This document shows, piece after piece, positions 1 through 8,393 of a DNA stretch of 64,000 nt. The notes under the pieces were generated by a model, which worked only from the letters and a program-made list of their open reading frames with translations, searched no databases and was not told the DNA's origin. The position numbers and the translations under genes are program-made. Numbering within the stretch: position 1 is the first letter of the stretch; each line of letters opens with the position of its first letter. The stretch is from Cupriavidus necator (GTDB taxonomy: Bacteria; Pseudomonadota; Gammaproteobacteria; Burkholderiales; Burkholderiaceae), in contig CP074381.1 in NCBI GenBank assembly GCA_022041995.1, forward strand, positions 3,844,001 to 3,908,000. The letters are read 5' to 3'.

Positions 1-396
1 CAGGGTGTTGAACAGGAAGTGCGGCTCGATCTGGGCCTGCAGCAGACGCATGCGGGCTTCCACCAACTGCTTCTCCGTCGACAGCGTGCGCACCTGTTCC
101 TGCGCCATGTATTGTGCGATCTTGCGTTCTTCCCACTGTCGCCCAAGCAGGCCGACGCGGCCCCAGGTCATGACGCCATGCACGGCAAGGCCGATGCCCC
201 AGCCCATAAGCGGGGCGCCAGACCAGGGGCGATGCGGCGACGTCACCACGTTGATCCCGATCAGCAATGCATTGACCGCCACGTAGAGCATGGCGTGCAT
301 GTAGAAGAAGCGGAGTGCGCGCACGCGGCGGCGAGCGTCTTCGTAGGCGCGCTGTTCGGGGGCGGATCGCCAGATGCGGGAGTTGGGGGAATGCAC
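1..396 (-). CDS. LytS-type sensor histidine kinase with 2TM domain (3' part outside window)
   Basis: The minus strand is open from position 429 to the window edge. The first usable start is a GTG at 394-396, followed by about 132 codons. Two hydrophobic helices (around RFFYMHAMLYVAVNALLIG and MGWGIGLAVHGVMTW) match the short 2TM domain found at the N-terminus of LytS/AlgZ-like kinases. A helical linker follows, ending in QIEPHFLFNTL, the hallmark H-box of the His_kinase (LytS) family, where the phospho-accepting histidine lies. The ATPase domain would lie beyond the edge. No clear Shine-Dalgarno sequence precedes the GTG, so the start is uncertain. A LytTR response regulator is the expected partner, but it is not visible here. 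Confidence 0.85.
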   Translation of the reverse strand, partial: MHSPNSRIWRSAPEQRAYEDARRRVRALRFFYMHAMLYVAVNALLIGINVVTSPHRPWSGAPLMGWGIGLAVHGVMTWGRVGLLGRQWEERKIAQYMAQEQVRTLSTEKQLVEARMRLLQAQIEPHFLFNTL

Positions 397-716
397 GGGC
401 GGGCGGTGGGGGGCGGAGATGGAGGGAGGTTACCACTGCGCTCCGGGCTCTGATACGGCGGTGCCGGGAATCGACAGATTGGCGGCGTGGATCGCCGGAA
501 AGCAGACGCAGACCGCCTGGCGCCCTTCCCCCGGAGCTTCCGGCGCGCCGGTGCCGTCACCCTGCAAATCGATAAAACTACTGAAACAGCCACCGTTACC
601 GTTTTGTGCCTACAATTGCCGCATAACAAACCTGCCTGACCACCGTCGCACCGGGTCCGCGACACAAGCCGTGGCCAGCGCAGTTCCTGAACGGGCAATA
701 AGAAGAGCAACAACGC
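397..716. other. intergenic region before the helicase gene
   Basis: These 320 bases separate the divergently read kinase and helicase genes. No convincing ORF or RNA gene is present. The stretch from about 570 to 630 is less GC-rich than its surroundings and contains TACAAT at 611-616, a possible -10 box for the helicase, but no good -35 lies at the right distance. Confidence 0.4.
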
Positions 717-2549
717 ATGGCCACGCTGATTCCCGCGCTGGGTTCGGTCACTTCGCGCATGACCAGTGGAGAGAGACGCTTCGCCGAGCGTCTGGAGACA
801 AAGCTGGAAGACGACTACCTGTGCTGGTATGACGTCGCCATCGGCGAGAAGACCAGGCACCCCGATTTCATCGTCTTCCATCCCAGCCGGGGTCTGCTGG
901 TGCTGGAGGTCAAGGACTGGCGGCTGGATACCATCCGGGAGATCGACCAGCGCGATGTCACGCTGCTGACGGATCGCGGGCTGGTGCGGGAGATGAATCC
1001 CCTCGAGCAAGCCCGGCAGTACATGTTCTATGTCACCAACCTGCTGCAGCGCGATCCGCAGCTGGTCTGGCCCAGCGGCTCACTGAAGGGCAAACCCTTC
1101 TTCCCCTACGGCTGCGGCGTCGTCCTGCCCAACATCACGCGCGCGCAGTTCGACAAGACCAACCTCGGCGACGTCCTGCCGCCACACCTGGTGATCTGCC
1201 AGGACGAGATGTACGAGACGGTCGACGCAGAACACTTCCAGCAGCGCCTGTGGGAGATGTTCCCGGTCAAGTTCACCTTCAAGCTTGCCTTGCCGCAGAT
1301 CGAGCGGATCCGCTGGCACCTGTTTCCGCAGATCCGCATGCCGGAGCAGCGCGCGCTGTTTCCGGAGGATGCCGCCAAGCCACTGGACATGCCGGATATC
1401 CTTCGCGTCATGGACCTTCAGCAGGAGCAGCTGGCCCGCAGCCTGGGCGAAGGCCACCGGGTGATTCACGGCGTCGCCGGCTCCGGCAAGACGATGATCC
1501 TCGGCTACCGGGCGGAGCATCTGGCCAAGATCGTAAGCCGGCCGGTCCTCGTGCTTTGCTACAACAAGACCCTCGCCGCCAAGCTGGCGGCGACGATGAT
1601 CGAGAAAGGCATCGAAGAGAAGGTCCACGTTTATAACTTCCATGCGTGGTGCTCTCGGCAACTAGAAACTTACGGTATTGACCGGCCGAAGGGGCGCCCA
1701 AGCGATGCGCTCTTTGAGGAAATGGTGAATCGGGTCATCCAGGGCGTGGACCGCAAGGCAATCCCGGCGGGCCAGTACGATGCCGTGCTTATCGACGAGG
1801 GCCATGACTTCCGGCCGGAGTGGTTCAAGCTGGTGGTCCAGATGGTGAATCCGGAAAGCAATTCGCTATTGGTGCTTTATGACGACGCGCAGTCCATATA
1901 TGGCGGCGCCAGGAAGCGCGGGATGACCTTCGCCAGTGTGGGCGTCCAGGCCCGTGGTCGTACGACCATTCTCAAGCTGAACTATCGCAATACCCAGGAA
2001 ATCCTGGCCGTCGCGCGTAGTTTTGCGGATGACTTGCTGCGGCCGACTGAGGCCGCCGAAGACGAAGCGCCAACTGTGCAACCTGTCGGCGCTGGCCGCC
2101 GCGGTAACAAGCCGCTGCTGATCGAATTGCCAACCATGGAGGCGGAGGCTGAACGCATTGCGCAAATCCTGACGGATGAAAACCGGGCCGGGACACCGTG
2201 GTCAGAGATGGCGGTGCTCTATCGCCATTGGGACACGGTCGGCCATGTCACCAGCGCGCTGACACGCAAGCGCATCCCGTTTGAATGCCCGCAAATCACC
2301 AAACGTTTTACGCCCGGCGCGGACAGCGTCAAGGTAATCACCATGCATAGCAGCAAGGGGCTGGAGTTTCCGCTGGTGTGCATTCCGGCCACGGGGATGC
2401 CGCACAAGCATGATGAGGCGGACGAAGACGAAGCGCGGCTGATGTATGTGGCGATGACGCGGGCCACGCGGCAATTGGTGATGACGTTTGGGGAGGGGTC
2501 GCGGTTAGCTGGAAAGTTGCGGGACGCTGTCGGACGGCTACAGCGGTAA
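717..2549 (+). CDS. NERD nuclease-related domain fused to UvrD/Rep-like superfamily 1 helicase
   Basis: A 610-residue protein. The N-terminal ~190 residues look like a NERD domain: PDFIVF (D50) and LEVKDW (E64, K66) give the D...ExK pattern of restriction-like nucleases. Residues ~230-610 carry the SF1 helicase motifs in order: GVAGSGKT (Walker A, ~252-259), LIDEGHDF (Walker B, ~358), YDDAQSIYGG (motif III, ~388), LNYRNTQEI (motif IV, ~421), VITMHSSKGLEF (motif V, ~540) and MYVAMTRATRQLV (motif VI, ~576). ATP-dependent DNA unwinding coupled to DNA cleavage is the family-based expectation; the physiological role is unknown. It stands alone, with no partner gene, ahead of tRNA-Thr. The 5' half uses the GC-rich codons of the neighbourhood, whereas from about 1620 onward composition is more mixed and less GC-rich. 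Related fusions occur in defence islands, but nothing else here supports a defence role. Confidence 0.85.
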   Translation: MATLIPALGSVTSRMTSGERRFAERLETKLEDDYLCWYDVAIGEKTRHPDFIVFHPSRGLLVLEVKDWRLDTIREIDQRDVTLLTDRGLVREMNPLEQARQYMFYVTNLLQRDPQLVWPSGSLKGKPFFPYGCGVVLPNITRAQFDKTNLGDVLPPHLVICQDEMYETVDAEHFQQRLWEMFPVKFTFKLALPQIERIRWHLFPQIRMPEQRALFPEDAAKPLDMPDILRVMDLQQEQLARSLGEGHRVIHGVAGSGKTMILGYRAEHLAKIVSRPVLVLCYNKTLAAKLAATMIEKGIEEKVHVYNFHAWCSRQLETYGIDRPKGRPSDALFEEMVNRVIQGVDRKAIPAGQYDAVLIDEGHDFRPEWFKLVVQMVNPESNSLLVLYDDAQSIYGGARKRGMTFASVGVQARGRTTILKLNYRNTQEILAVARSFADDLLRPTEAAEDEAPTVQPVGAGRRGNKPLLIELPTMEAEAERIAQILTDENRAGTPWSEMAVLYRHWDTVGHVTSALTRKRIPFECPQITKRFTPGADSVKVITMHSSKGLEFPLVCIPATGMPHKHDEADEDEARLMYVAMTRATRQLVMTFGEGSRLAGKLRDAVGRLQR

Positions 2550-2562
2550 GTATTCGAGAGGA

Positions 2563-2598
2563 CAAAAGCAAAGCGGCTTCCCGATCGGGAAGCCGCTT
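2563..2598 (-). terminator. terminator downstream of tRNA-Thr
   Basis: A perfect 14-bp inverted repeat at 2571-2598 (arm AAGCGGCTTCCCGA). On the minus strand it is followed by a T-rich tract ending at 2563, so it suits the tRNA. It may also stop plus-strand transcripts from the helicase gene, although no T-run follows on that side. Confidence 0.8.
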
Positions 2599-2604
2599 GA
2601 ATTC

Positions 2605-2680
2605 TGGTGCCGGCTGCAGGACTCGAACCCGCCACCTGATGATTACAAATCAACTGCTCTACCTGATGAGCTAAGCCGGC
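2605..2680 (-). tRNA. tRNA-Thr (anticodon TGT)
   Basis: A 76-nt cloverleaf with encoded CCA. Acceptor arms GCCGGCT and AGCCGGC pair perfectly, the D stem is GCTC/GAGC, the T loop is TTCGAGT, and the anticodon loop TTTGTAA gives TGT, reading ACA (and probably other ACN codons). The anticodon stem has a T-T apposition at 28/42. Confidence 0.96.
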
Positions 2681-2732
2681 ATGTCTGGTGCAGACCGCGA
2701 TTCTACTGCATTGCGGGCCGCTTTGGGATGGC

Positions 2733-3221
2733 TTACTTCACCACTTTCAGTGCGGGCTTCTTGCTGCCGATGCGGGGCACCGGGGGCGGCGTGTCGTCGT
2801 CGCCGGGGCCGGCGTCGGTGGTAGTTGCCGAGGTCTCGGCTTCCACCGGGGCCAGCTTGGGCGGCGGGTTGTTTTCGCGCTCGGTGGCGGCCTGGGTTTC
2901 CGGCAGGCTGCGTTCGACCGGGAAGGCCATGCCCTGCCCGTTCTCACGGGCGTAGATGGCCAGCACGTTCTCGACGGGGACGTCGATCTTGCGCGACACG
3001 CCGCCGAAGCGTGCGCTGAAAGTGATCCATTCGTTGCCCATGTCCAGGCCGCTGGTGGCGTCGAAGCTGACGTTGAGCACGATCTCGTTGTTCTTGACGA
3101 ACTCGCGCGGCACGCTGGTGTTGGCGTCGACGAAGACGGCGATGTACGGCGTGAAGCCGTTGTCCGTGCACCATTCATAGATGGCGCGGATCAGGTAGGG
3201 CTTGGTGGAGGTTTCAGGCAT
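2733..3221 (-). CDS. sspB: ClpXP protease specificity-enhancing factor SspB
   Basis: A 162-residue adaptor that binds ssrA-tagged proteins and delivers them to ClpXP. The folded N-terminal domain (residues ~1-110, including TPYIAVFVDA and EIVLNVSFDATSGL) matches the SspB family. A disordered acidic/proline-rich linker follows, ending in KKPALKVVK, the ClpX-binding tail typical of SspB C-termini. It lies 57 bases downstream of sspA on the same strand, the usual sspAB arrangement, and is probably cotranscribed with it. Confidence 0.95.
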   Translation of the reverse strand: MPETSTKPYLIRAIYEWCTDNGFTPYIAVFVDANTSVPREFVKNNEIVLNVSFDATSGLDMGNEWITFSARFGGVSRKIDVPVENVLAIYARENGQGMAFPVERSLPETQAATERENNPPPKLAPVEAETSATTTDAGPGDDDTPPPVPRIGSKKPALKVVK

Positions 3222-3278
3222 TGTGCTTCCAGTGGCGCCGTGGTGGCCCGAGGGCGGATGCCTTCGGGCCCGTGCCGG

Positions 3279-3890
3279 TTAGCGGCGCATCACCTTTTCG
3301 GACGGGGTGAGCGCTTCGATGTATGCGGGACGGCTGAAAATGCGTTCAGCATACTTCAGCAACGGCGCGGCGTTCTTCGACAGCTCAATGCCGTAGTGGT
3401 CCAGGCGCCACAGCAGCGGCGCGATGGCGACGTCGAGCATCGAGAACTCTTCGCCCAGCATGTACTTGTTCTTGACGAAGATAGGCGCAAGTTGCGTCAG
3501 GCGGTCGCGGATCGCGGCGCGGGCGCGTTCGTGGTTCTTCTCCGCTGCCTTGCCCTTTTCGTTCTCCAGCGTGTAGACGTGGGTGAACAGTTCCTTTTCG
3601 AAGTTGAACAGGAACAGGCGGGCGCGGGCGCGCTGCACCGGGTCAGCCGGCATCAGCTGCGGGTGCGGGAAGCGCTCGTCGATGTATTCGTTGATGATGT
3701 TCGACTCATACAGGATGAGGTCGCGCTCGACCAGGATGGGCACCTGGCCGTACGGGTTCATCACCGAAATATCTTCGGGCTTGTTGAACAGGTCGACGTC
3801 GCGGATTTCAAAATCCATGCCCTTTTCAAACAGGACAAGGCGGCAACGTTGGGAAAACGGGCAAGTCGTACCCGAATACAACACCATCAT
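3279..3890 (-). CDS. sspA: stringent starvation protein A, GST-fold
   Basis: The start chosen is the ATG at 3888-3890 (MMVLYSGTTCPFSQ), because AAGGAA lies just upstream and the family begins here; the longer upstream ORF is not homologous. The product has 203 residues. The N-terminal thioredoxin-like half of a glutathione S-transferase fold carries TCPFSQRCR and QVPILVE...LYESNIINEYID, followed by an all-helical C-terminal half. SspA binds RNA polymerase and affects stationary-phase and stress transcription rather than acting as a transferase. It follows petC, a synteny conserved in beta- and gamma-proteobacteria. Confidence 0.95.
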   Translation of the reverse strand: MMVLYSGTTCPFSQRCRLVLFEKGMDFEIRDVDLFNKPEDISVMNPYGQVPILVERDLILYESNIINEYIDERFPHPQLMPADPVQRARARLFLFNFEKELFTHVYTLENEKGKAAEKNHERARAAIRDRLTQLAPIFVKNKYMLGEEFSMLDVAIAPLLWRLDHYGIELSKNAAPLLKYAERIFSRPAYIEALTPSEKVMRR

Positions 3891-4025
3891 GGTTGGATTC
3901 CTTGGGCTTAGCCGAAGCAGGGTCGGACAGTAAGGTCTGACATTCTGCCAAAGTCGGCCACCAGAATGCAAATTAGTGGCAAATAGCGCACTTTATTGAT
4001 GCGCTTCTGCAGCTTTTCCAAGAGA

Positions 4026-4104
4026 AAAGGCCAGGGGCGGTGCTGCGTTCGCAGCGGCCACCCCTGGCCTTTGTCCCTGTCCGGGGCCCGGATTCGGGCC
4101 CCGG
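4026..4104 (-). terminator. double hairpin between petC and sspA
   Basis: Two stem-loops lie downstream of petC. The one nearest the gene (4081-4104) has arms CCGGGGCCCG/CGGGCCCCGG. The second (4026-4073) has outer arms AAAGGCCAGGGG/CCCCTGGCCTTT and runs into TTTTCT on the minus strand, as an intrinsic terminator should. Confidence 0.75.
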
Positions 4105-4111
4105 TCATGCC

Positions 4112-4855
4112 TTACTTCACATCTTTCCAGTACGCGGCGTTGAGGCGCCAGGCCAAGACGGTGAACACGCCCAGGAACAGCAGCACCCAAACGCCCAGGC
4201 GCTTGCGGTGGTTCTGCGCAGGCTCGGCCATCCAGTCCAGGAAGCCGACCAGGTCAGCGGTGGCCTGATCGTACTCGACCTTGCTCAGCTTGCCCGCGCT
4301 CAGTTGCTCGAAGCCGGCAAACTTGTGCACCTTCTCGCCGTGCTCTTCCACTTCCGTGAACTTGGCGGCGCGCTGGCCCTGCAGTTCCCACAGCACGTGC
4401 GGCATGCCGACGCTGGGGAACACCAGGTTGTTCCAGCCGGTGGCGCGGCTGTCATCACGGTAGAACGTGCGCAGGTAGGTGTAGAGCCAGTCGTTGCCGC
4501 GGGCGCGGGCGATCACCGACAGGTCCGGCGGCTGTGCACCGAAGAAGGCCTTGGCTTCCTTCGGCTGCATGGCAATGGTCATGGTCTCGCCAACCTTGTC
4601 CGCGCTGAACAGCAGGTTCTCGCGGATCTGGTCATCGGTCAGGCCGATGTCCTTGAGCCGGTTGTAGCGCATCATCGATGCGCCGTGGCAGTTCAGGCAG
4701 TAGTTGACGAACACCTTGGCGCCGCGCTGCAGCGACGATAGGTCGGCAGTGTTCACCGGTGCCGGCTCAAGGGGGAAGCCCCCCTCGGATGCCATGGCAG
4801 GCGCGCCGGCAAAGCATGCGCCGGCCAGCGCGAGGATCGAAAGCAGCTTTTTCAT
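4112..4855 (-). CDS. petC: ubiquinol-cytochrome c reductase, cytochrome c1 subunit
   Basis: A 247-residue cytochrome c1. A cleavable signal peptide (MKKLLSILALAGACFAGAPAMA) is followed by the c-type heme site CLNCH at residues ~53-57 and a conserved Met-containing distal region (IAMQPKEAKAFFGAQPPDLS). One C-terminal transmembrane helix (LGVWVLLFLGVFTVLAW) anchors it in the inner membrane. It passes electrons from the Rieske centre to soluble cytochrome c. It is the last gene of petABC, 36 bases after petB. Confidence 0.97.
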   Translation of the reverse strand: MKKLLSILALAGACFAGAPAMASEGGFPLEPAPVNTADLSSLQRGAKVFVNYCLNCHGASMMRYNRLKDIGLTDDQIRENLLFSADKVGETMTIAMQPKEAKAFFGAQPPDLSVIARARGNDWLYTYLRTFYRDDSRATGWNNLVFPSVGMPHVLWELQGQRAAKFTEVEEHGEKVHKFAGFEQLSAGKLSKVEYDQATADLVGFLDWMAEPAQNHRKRLGVWVLLFLGVFTVLAWRLNAAYWKDVK

Positions 4856-4891
4856 CTTGTGTCCTTGTGCTCTTGTCGGGGTTCGCGTCGC

Positions 4892-6295
4892 TCAGTGCGG
4901 GTGGAACGTGACACGCTCCGGCACCGGCTTGAACTCGCCGGCACGGCTCCACAGCGGCATGGTCAGGAAGAAGGCGAAGTACAGCAGCGTACCGAGCTGC
5001 GACACCTTTTCACCAACCGGCGACGGCGGTTGCACGCCGAGATAGCCGAGCACCAGGAACACCACCACGAAGACAATCAGGATGGTCTTGTGGAAAGCAG
5101 GACGATAGCGGATGGACTTGACCGGCGAGCAGTCCAGCCACGGCAGGAAGAACAGGATCACCACCGAGCCGCCCATCACCAGCACGCCCCAGAACTTGGC
5201 GTCGATGAAGTAGAAGCCCACGGCCAGGATCACCGCGATGGCGATGGCGCCGACCTTGATGCGTGCGTCCTTGCTGCGCAGGAACACCATGCCGAGCAGC
5301 AGCGCGAAGAACACCCACAGGATCGGCAGGAAGTTCGACGTGGTGGCACGCAGCATCGAATAGAACGGCGTGAAGTACCACACCGGCGCGATGTGCGGCG
5401 GGGTCTTCAGCGGGTCAGCCGGGAAGAAGTTGTTGTGTTCCAGGAAATAGCCGCCCACTTCCGGGAAGAAGAAGATCACGGCCGAGAAGAGAAGCAGGAA
5501 GCCGGCAACACCCAGCGTGTCGTGCACCGAGTAGTACGGGTGGAACGGGATGCCGTCCAGCGGGATGCCATTATCGCCCTTCTTGGCCTTGATCTCGACG
5601 CCGTCCGGATTGTTCGAACCGACTTCGTGCAGCGCGATGATGTGGGCAATGACCAGGGCCAGCAGCACCAGCGGCACGGCGATGACGTGGAACGAGAAGA
5701 AGCGGTTCAGCGTTGCGTCGCTCACCACGTAGTCACCGCGGATGAACAGCGACAGGTCCTGACCGATCACGGGAATCGCCGAGAACAGGTTCACGATCAC
5801 CTGGGCGCCCCAGTACGACATCTGGCCCCATGGCAGCAGGTAGCCCATGAAGGCCTCCGCCATCAGGCACAGGAAGATCAGGCAGCCGAAGATCCAGACC
5901 AGCTCGCGCGGCTTGCGGTATGAACCGTACAGCAGGCCCCGGAACATATGCAGATAGACCACGACGAAGAAAGCCGATGCGCCGGTCGAGTGCATGTAGC
6001 GCACCAGCCAGCCCCAGGGGACTTCGCGCATGATGTATTCCACGCTGGCGAAGGCCACCGGAATGCCGGCGGCGTTCAGCGTGGCGTCGGGCTTGTAGTT
6101 CATCACCAGGAAGATGCCGGTGACGATCTGGATCACCAGCACCAGCAGCGCCAGCGAACCGAAGAAGTACCAGAAGTTGAAGTTCTTCGGCGCGTAGTAC
6201 TTGGAGAGGTGGTCTTCCCACAGTTGGGTGGCGGGGAAGCGGGCGTCGACCCAGCCCAGCAGGCCGGTCGTCTTGACTTGTTTTTCGGCCGCCAT
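4892..6295 (-). CDS. petB: ubiquinol-cytochrome c reductase, cytochrome b subunit
   Basis: The start is the ATG at 6293-6295 (MAAEKQVKTTGLLGW), two bases after the petA stop; the upstream extension of the ORF overlaps petA and is rejected. The 467-residue protein has the expected bundle of membrane helices, with heme-ligand histidines in RYMHSTGASAFFVVVYLHM and FSFHVIAVPLVLLALVIAHI. The quinol-oxidation loop reads APVWYFTPFYSMLRA, so the PEWY signature is PVWY here. It carries both b hemes of the bc1 complex and the Qo and Qi sites. Confidence 0.97.
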   Translation of the reverse strand: MAAEKQVKTTGLLGWVDARFPATQLWEDHLSKYYAPKNFNFWYFFGSLALLVLVIQIVTGIFLVMNYKPDATLNAAGIPVAFASVEYIMREVPWGWLVRYMHSTGASAFFVVVYLHMFRGLLYGSYRKPRELVWIFGCLIFLCLMAEAFMGYLLPWGQMSYWGAQVIVNLFSAIPVIGQDLSLFIRGDYVVSDATLNRFFSFHVIAVPLVLLALVIAHIIALHEVGSNNPDGVEIKAKKGDNGIPLDGIPFHPYYSVHDTLGVAGFLLLFSAVIFFFPEVGGYFLEHNNFFPADPLKTPPHIAPVWYFTPFYSMLRATTSNFLPILWVFFALLLGMVFLRSKDARIKVGAIAIAVILAVGFYFIDAKFWGVLVMGGSVVILFFLPWLDCSPVKSIRYRPAFHKTILIVFVVVFLVLGYLGVQPPSPVGEKVSQLGTLLYFAFFLTMPLWSRAGEFKPVPERVTFHPH

Positions 6296-6297
6296 GA

Positions 6298-6915
6298 TCA
6301 GGCTTCTCCTTTCTCGTCCTTGCCGATCACGATCTTGCTGTCGGTCAGGAACTGGTAGGGGGGAACATCGAGATTCTGCGGAGCCGGCTTGTTCTTGAAG
6401 ACGCGCCCGGCGAGGTCGAAGGTCGACCCGTGGCAGGGGCAAAGGAAACCGGGAGCGGCGCCGAGCTGAGAATTGGCACCGGAGGCGAAGGGGCCCGAAG
6501 GCGAGCAGCCCAGGTGGGAACAGATACCCACCACGACCAGGACGTCCTTATGGTCTGCGCGCGAACGGGTTTCGTTCTTGCAGTACTCAGGCGTCTTCAT
6601 GGTAAATGGCACATCGGAATTGGGATCGGCCACCTCGCCGTCCGTCTTCTTCAGCGACGCCAGTTGTTCGTCCGTGCGCCGCATGATCCAGACCGGCTTG
6701 CCGCGCCATTCGACTGTCATCATCTCGCCTGGCTTCAGCGCGCCAATATCCGCCTCGACTGGAGCACCCGCGGCTTTGGCCTTCTCCGATGGTGCAAAAG
6801 TACTGACGAAAGGAACCGCTACCGCTACGCCTCCGACGCCGCCAGCGACGGATGTCGCGATCAACCAATTGCGGCGACCTTTATCCACGCTCTTCACGTC
6901 TTGCTGGTCACTCAT
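6298..6915 (-). CDS. petA: ubiquinol-cytochrome c reductase, Rieske iron-sulfur subunit
   Basis: A 205-residue Rieske protein. An N-terminal Tat-like segment (KGRRNWLIATSVAGGVGGVAVA) serves as membrane anchor and export signal. The 2Fe-2S cluster is held by CSHLGC (~residue 132) and CPCHGS (~158), both intact. It is the first gene of petABC; the sequence toward mscL (6916-7129) should hold the operon promoter, but I cannot define it. The tatABC genes needed to insert such proteins lie at 11.5-13.3 kb. Confidence 0.97.
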   Translation of the reverse strand: MSDQQDVKSVDKGRRNWLIATSVAGGVGGVAVAVPFVSTFAPSEKAKAAGAPVEADIGALKPGEMMTVEWRGKPVWIMRRTDEQLASLKKTDGEVADPNSDVPFTMKTPEYCKNETRSRADHKDVLVVVGICSHLGCSPSGPFASGANSQLGAAPGFLCPCHGSTFDLAGRVFKNKPAPQNLDVPPYQFLTDSKIVIGKDEKGEA

Positions 6916-7129
6916 TCCAAACCCCAGGGGAAGTCAATTTAGATTTTGCGTCAACCATAAAGTGTACCTTAGACACCTGCGCACTAGATAGGCAGAAAAT
7001 GCCACGACCATGCGCGATTATCGGACATGCAACCCGGAAAGCGGCTTCGGTGCTTGCTTTCCGGCGAGTGATGCGGCAGGCTGCGAGCTTGAAACCGTTC
7101 ATCGCTAGTGACAAGAAGGAGAACCCCCC

Positions 7130-7554
7130 ATGGGCATGATCTCGGAATTCAGAACCTTCGCCGTACGCGGCAATGTCATCGACCTCGCGGTCGGTGTGAT
7201 CATCGGCGCGGCATTCGGCAAGATCGTGGATTCAGTGGTCAATGACCTGATCATGCCGTTGGTGGGCCGCGTGGTCGGCAAGCTGGACTTCTCCAGCATG
7301 TTCATCGTGCTGGCGGATCCCCACCCGGAACACCCACTACGCTCGATGCCTTGAAGAAGGCCGGCGTGCCCGTGTTTGCCTACGGCAATTTCCTGACCAT
7401 CGTTGTCAACTTCCTGATCCTGGCATTCATCATCTTCCTGATGGTGCGTGCCTTTAACAGGATGCGCGCCGCGGAACCGGTAGCAGCGCCCGCCGCACCG
7501 CCTGAGGAAGTCGTGCTGCTGCGTGAAATCCGCGACAGCCTGAAGACCCGTTGA
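7130..7554 (+). pseudogene. mscL: large-conductance mechanosensitive channel, single-base frameshift
   Basis: Two overlapping frames together encode one MscL of about 141 residues. The first (7130 to ~7320) gives the N-terminal half, with the pore helix [20 protein letters not shown], and then goes out of frame after FIVLADP. The second resumes with [19 protein letters not shown], the second membrane helix and the C-terminal helix [16 protein letters not shown]. Adding one base to the C-run at about 7319-7322 restores a full reading frame. As read, the product would be a 74-residue fragment without the second membrane helix, so no osmotic safety valve would form from this gene. A sequencing or assembly error is as likely as a real mutation. 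Confidence 0.9.
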
Positions 7555-7588
7555 TTGGTGCGCCGTACGCGCGCCGACCCCGGAAGAT

Positions 7589-7617
7589 AAAACGGCCCCG
7601 ATGAGGCCGTTTTGTTT
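7589..7617 (+). terminator. terminator after mscL
   Basis: The hairpin AAAACGGCC...GGCCGTTTT is followed by GTTTTG on the plus strand. It may act in both directions, also ending minus-strand transcripts of the NIF3-family gene. Confidence 0.85.
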
Positions 7618-7626
7618 TGCGTCAGA

Positions 7627-8373
7627 TCAGACCGGATTAGGAATATCGATAAACGTATGGCGCAGGCCAAAGCGTTCGGCCACATGCTCGCCCAGCGAGC
7701 GGATGCCGTAACGCTCGGTGGCGTGATGCCCGGCGGCAAGGTAAGCCACGCCGCTTTCGCGCGCGAGGTGCGTGGTTTGCTCCGAGACTTCGCCGCTCAG
7801 GTAGGCATCGACACCCGCTGCAACCGCGGCATCGAAATAGCCTTGTGCCCCGCCCGTGCACCAGCCGACGGTGCGGATCATCTGGTCCGGCTCACCGATG
7901 GCAAGCGGCTCGCGCCCCAGCACACCACCAACGTGCGCGGCCAGCGCAGAGAGCGGCATCGGCGCGGGCAGCGTGCCGGTCCAGCCGAGCTGGTCGTCGC
8001 TGAAGCGGCCGGTCGGGGTAAAGCCGAGCTGCAGGCCGAGCTGGGCGTTGTTGCCGAACTCCGGGTGGTTGTCCAAGGGCAGGTGGAAGGCGAACAGGTT
8101 GACGTCCGCGCCAAGCAGGCGCTTCAGACGCGCGTGCTTCTGCCCGACCACGCGAGCATCTTCGTTTTTCCAGAAGTAGCCATGATGGACGAGGATGGCG
8201 TCGGCCCCCGCTTCGATCGCGGCATCGACCAATGCCAGGCTTGCCGTCACCCCCGTCACGACGTGTGTGACTTCCGGGCGACCTTGCACTTGCAGCCCGT
8301 TGGGACAATAGTCCTTGTAGCGGGAAACTTCCAACAGGTCGTTCAAGTACAATTCAAGCTCTTTTGTTTTCAT
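7627..8373 (-). CDS. NIF3-family dinuclear metal-centre protein (YbgI-like)
   Basis: A 248-residue member of the Nif3/YbgI family, often annotated as 'GTP cyclohydrolase 1 type 2 homolog'. Metal-ligand motifs are visible: [10 protein letters not shown] near residue 62, [14 protein letters not shown] near 95-107, and the C-terminal [10 protein letters not shown]. Family members form toroidal hexamers with two metals per subunit; the substrate is not established. Its ATG lies only 20 bases from the divergent start of the HtrA protease gene. Confidence 0.9.
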   Translation of the reverse strand: MKTKELELYLNDLLEVSRYKDYCPNGLQVQGRPEVTHVVTGVTASLALVDAAIEAGADAILVHHGYFWKNEDARVVGQKHARLKRLLGADVNLFAFHLPLDNHPEFGNNAQLGLQLGFTPTGRFSDDQLGWTGTLPAPMPLSALAAHVGGVLGREPLAIGEPDQMIRTVGWCTGGAQGYFDAAVAAGVDAYLSGEVSEQTTHLARESGVAYLAAGHHATERYGIRSLGEHVAERFGLRHTFIDIPNPV

Positions 8374-8393
8374 TTTCTGCTCAAAACTCCAAT

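Noticed and set aside
717..2680. Genomic island integrated at tRNA-Thr
   Set aside because: No integrase and no direct repeat of the tRNA 3' end was found; the tRNA is complete with CCA and followed directly by core genes.
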